The notes under the pieces: generated by a model
The model's input: only the letters and a program-made list of their open reading frames with translations
The model's database searches: none
Told to the model about the DNA's origin: nothing
In this document: one piece after another, positions 62,585 through 64,000 of the stretch
Layout of the letters: each line of letters starts with the position of its first letter
How positions within the stretch are numbered: position 1 is the first letter of the stretch
Made by a program: the position numbers and the translations under genes
Assembly: GCF_964204865.1 (NCBI RefSeq)
Contig: NC_135255.1
Location: forward strand, 7,221,135 to 7,285,134
Source of the DNA: Styela clava
Lineage: Eukaryota > Chordata > Ascidiacea > Stolidobranchia > Styelidae
Direction: 5' to 3'
DNA: 64,000 nt

Positions 62585-63125
62585 ACAAATTGAAACGTTG
62601 TTTTGAATTATTGCACATTATAAAGTTGTCAGAAATCAACATGTAACAAACTAATGCATAAATAATCTTCAATGAGGAGAGTTTGTTGTCTTGGCAAGAC
62701 TCTCGAGTGGAGAGAGTTCAGGATTTTTGGGAAATCTAATGAGCAAATGAAGAACGAGGGTTTAATTAAAGTATATGAATGAAAAATATAAATAACTCAA
62801 AGTGTAAATTGTTATCAATATATTTTTTTGAAGCAGTCATTAAATGTTTTTTATATTTAATACGTCAGTTAGTATCTTAATATTGATAAAAAAATATTAT
62901 TTTATTAACCTTGAATTAATAATAAAGCTTTCCGGAACCGACAAATTTTCCATTCATCCACTTCACCCAATGAATTTTTGAACCTGGTTAGAGCATATAT
63001 TAGAATTGGATAATAATAATAAAAAAGTTATTAAAATTATAAATTTTGACGCGGAATATCATAATTCATATTTTCTTGCATGGCATTTTTGAGTTGAAAG
63101 TATCGACAAGATTATTCCAAACCGA
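62585..63125 (-). pseudogene. A9: inverted, internally deleted DEP type-A pseudogene
   Basis: Reading the minus strand from 63125 gives the middle of exon 1 (TTTGGAATAATCTTGTCGA...ATGCCATGCAAG), which jumps directly to intron 1 (TATTCCGCGTCAAAATT). Parts of exon 2 follow (~62985-62930, with TCCGGAAAGCTTTA). Then come intron 2, the first half of exon 3 (~62741-62690, CCTGAACTCTCTCCACTCGA), and intron 3 up to the exon 4 acceptor area (~62597). It is more diverged than any forward copy. It lies outside the cluster, among transposon remnants, in the opposite orientation. Confidence 0.8.
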
Positions 63126-63569
63126 TATGCTTGAAAATTTTTGTTTCCTTTTCAAAGTTTGATGACATTGTCGTATACCAAAAACCGAATCACCGAATCA
63201 CATAAAGCCCACAAAAACTGTTGTTGTTATTCTTTTCAAGTACTGAGCCAATTGCTTTTTCAAAGATTAAAGATTGTTGTCGCTAGAAGACTATCACATG
63301 TATTTTTAATATACCTGTTGGCACTATAAAATTCGTTTTGATTTTGAAGTTTTATATGATAACGTCATCAAAATCAGACATTCCGCACCGCGCGGTGGTC
63401 CAGCTATTGCATGCTAGTCGGGGAATTTTCTGATAAGGTAGAATAACGCAGGTTACTGTAAATGATTTGCGACTACTTCGTTTTACTATACTCTAGAATG
63501 AATTTTATCTTTTTCAAATCTGAAAAATGATAAGTGGCATTTAAATTGTCAATTACTTGAAAATTCAAA

Positions 63570-63612
63570 AATTTGTCGAGAGCCGCATAAAATGTTCTAG
63601 CGTGCCGCATGT
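63570..63612. mobile_element. Possible hAT terminal fragment
   Basis: GAGAGCCGCATAAAATG and AGCGTGCCGCATGTCAAA resemble the subterminal 'GCCGCATG' words of hAT elements and the AGAGCCACATT motif at 59880. No partner end or target-site duplication is visible. Confidence 0.3.
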
Positions 63613-63618
63613 CAAATA

Positions 63619-63993
63619 CTAATAGAAGCTTGGTACCATCTGTGCTCTCATTTTAAATTGATGTCTTGTTAGTCCCACGTTTGATTTGGATAGGCACATT
63701 TCAGCAAATTTTCTCTCCAGGCATTCTGGTTCATCGCGAGATTCGGTAGGAATGTCACCTTCAGCTTCCTCATATGTAAAAGATTTTTTCTCCGCTCTTT
63801 TCCCCAATCAAATTATGCAATAGGCAAGCTTTATATTTTTGTCATATTCATGGCTATGCAGTGCTCCGATGACAATATAAAATTTACTAACAAATATTTT
63901 CCAGCGTTCAGCAACATTTCCATCAAAAAATCAGAGAATCTGGTCTGTTCAATGATAAATCAGCCATCTCCAAATTAATTTCTCACTGACGCG
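63619..63993 (-). pseudogene. Degraded gag-like fragment of a Ty3/gypsy-type retrotransposon
   Basis: On the minus strand, from the right edge inward, pieces in changing frames match the N-terminal gag motif order of arthropod gypsy-like elements: an FDGN-like word followed by W-K-x-F, an LL/IGE-like word, then the open frame 63807-63619. That frame contains ECLERKFAEMC and NVGLTRHQFKMR, the position where such gags have a 'KF...K.NV...R..F..R' pattern. At least two frameshifts and a stop interrupt it. No pol region or LTR lies in the window. The assignment rests on motif order only. Confidence 0.5.
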
Positions 63994-64000
63994 ATTTTTT

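Noticed and set aside
63388-63440. tRNA- or SINE-like stretch (GCGCGGTGGTCCAGC...)
   Set aside because: It loosely resembles a tRNA 5' half, but there is no B-box, no complete cloverleaf and no poly-A or tandem tail.

Overview
This is AT-rich, intron-containing eukaryotic nuclear DNA. It is most likely from an arthropod, probably an insect: the host genes are split by short introns with GT..AG borders, there are decayed hAT and Ty3/gypsy-type remnants, and I see no bacterial operons, rRNA or tRNA genes. The species cannot be named from the sequence. Almost the whole window is repeated DNA in two different kinds of array.

Positions 1-2050 are unassigned sequence. Positions 2050-22267 hold a tandem array of 12 complete units plus one left half-unit, with a period of about 1.54-1.79 kb. 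Each unit is a large imperfect palindrome of 0.73-1.2 kb. Its purine-rich left arm and pyrimidine-rich right arm are built from a ~37-bp minisatellite in opposite orientations and meet at a short loop. Palindromes are separated by a spacer of almost constant length (about 554 or 579 bp). The layout recalls Foldback-type elements (long inverted repeats made of short direct repeats), here amplified like a satellite. No protein gene is credible in it: the Ser/Pro/Leu-rich open frames are read from the minisatellite.

Positions 22271-59440 hold a tandem cluster of small DEP-domain genes. I assembled two paralogous four-exon models by hand. Type A (plus strand) has exons of 252, 101, 106 and 174 nt and encodes 210 aa. 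Type B (minus strand) has exons of 255, 101, 94 and 168 nt and encodes 205 aa. Both have a DEP domain closest in motif to DEPDC1 and no visible RhoGAP-like region. B and the following A form divergent pairs (B1/A2, B2/A4, B3/A6, B4/A7, B5/A8) across about 2.2 kb. A and the following B converge. Intact by splice-aware reading are A4, A6, A8, B1, B2, B3 and B5. A1, A3, A5, A7 and probably A2 are pseudogenes, and B4 has lost a splice acceptor. The cluster grew by segmental duplication (two ~9.5-kb units that look nearly identical, then a diverged copy and shorter derivatives), with exon chimeras, a collapsed 'ghost' unit and a mosaic tract.

Positions 59440-64000 are a transposon graveyard: two different hAT transposase remnants on the minus strand, a 97-bp tandem repeat, an inverted and shredded type-A DEP copy, and at the right edge a frameshifted gag-like fragment.

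All exon boundaries come from reading splice motifs and frame continuity by eye. No alignment, search or expression data were available.
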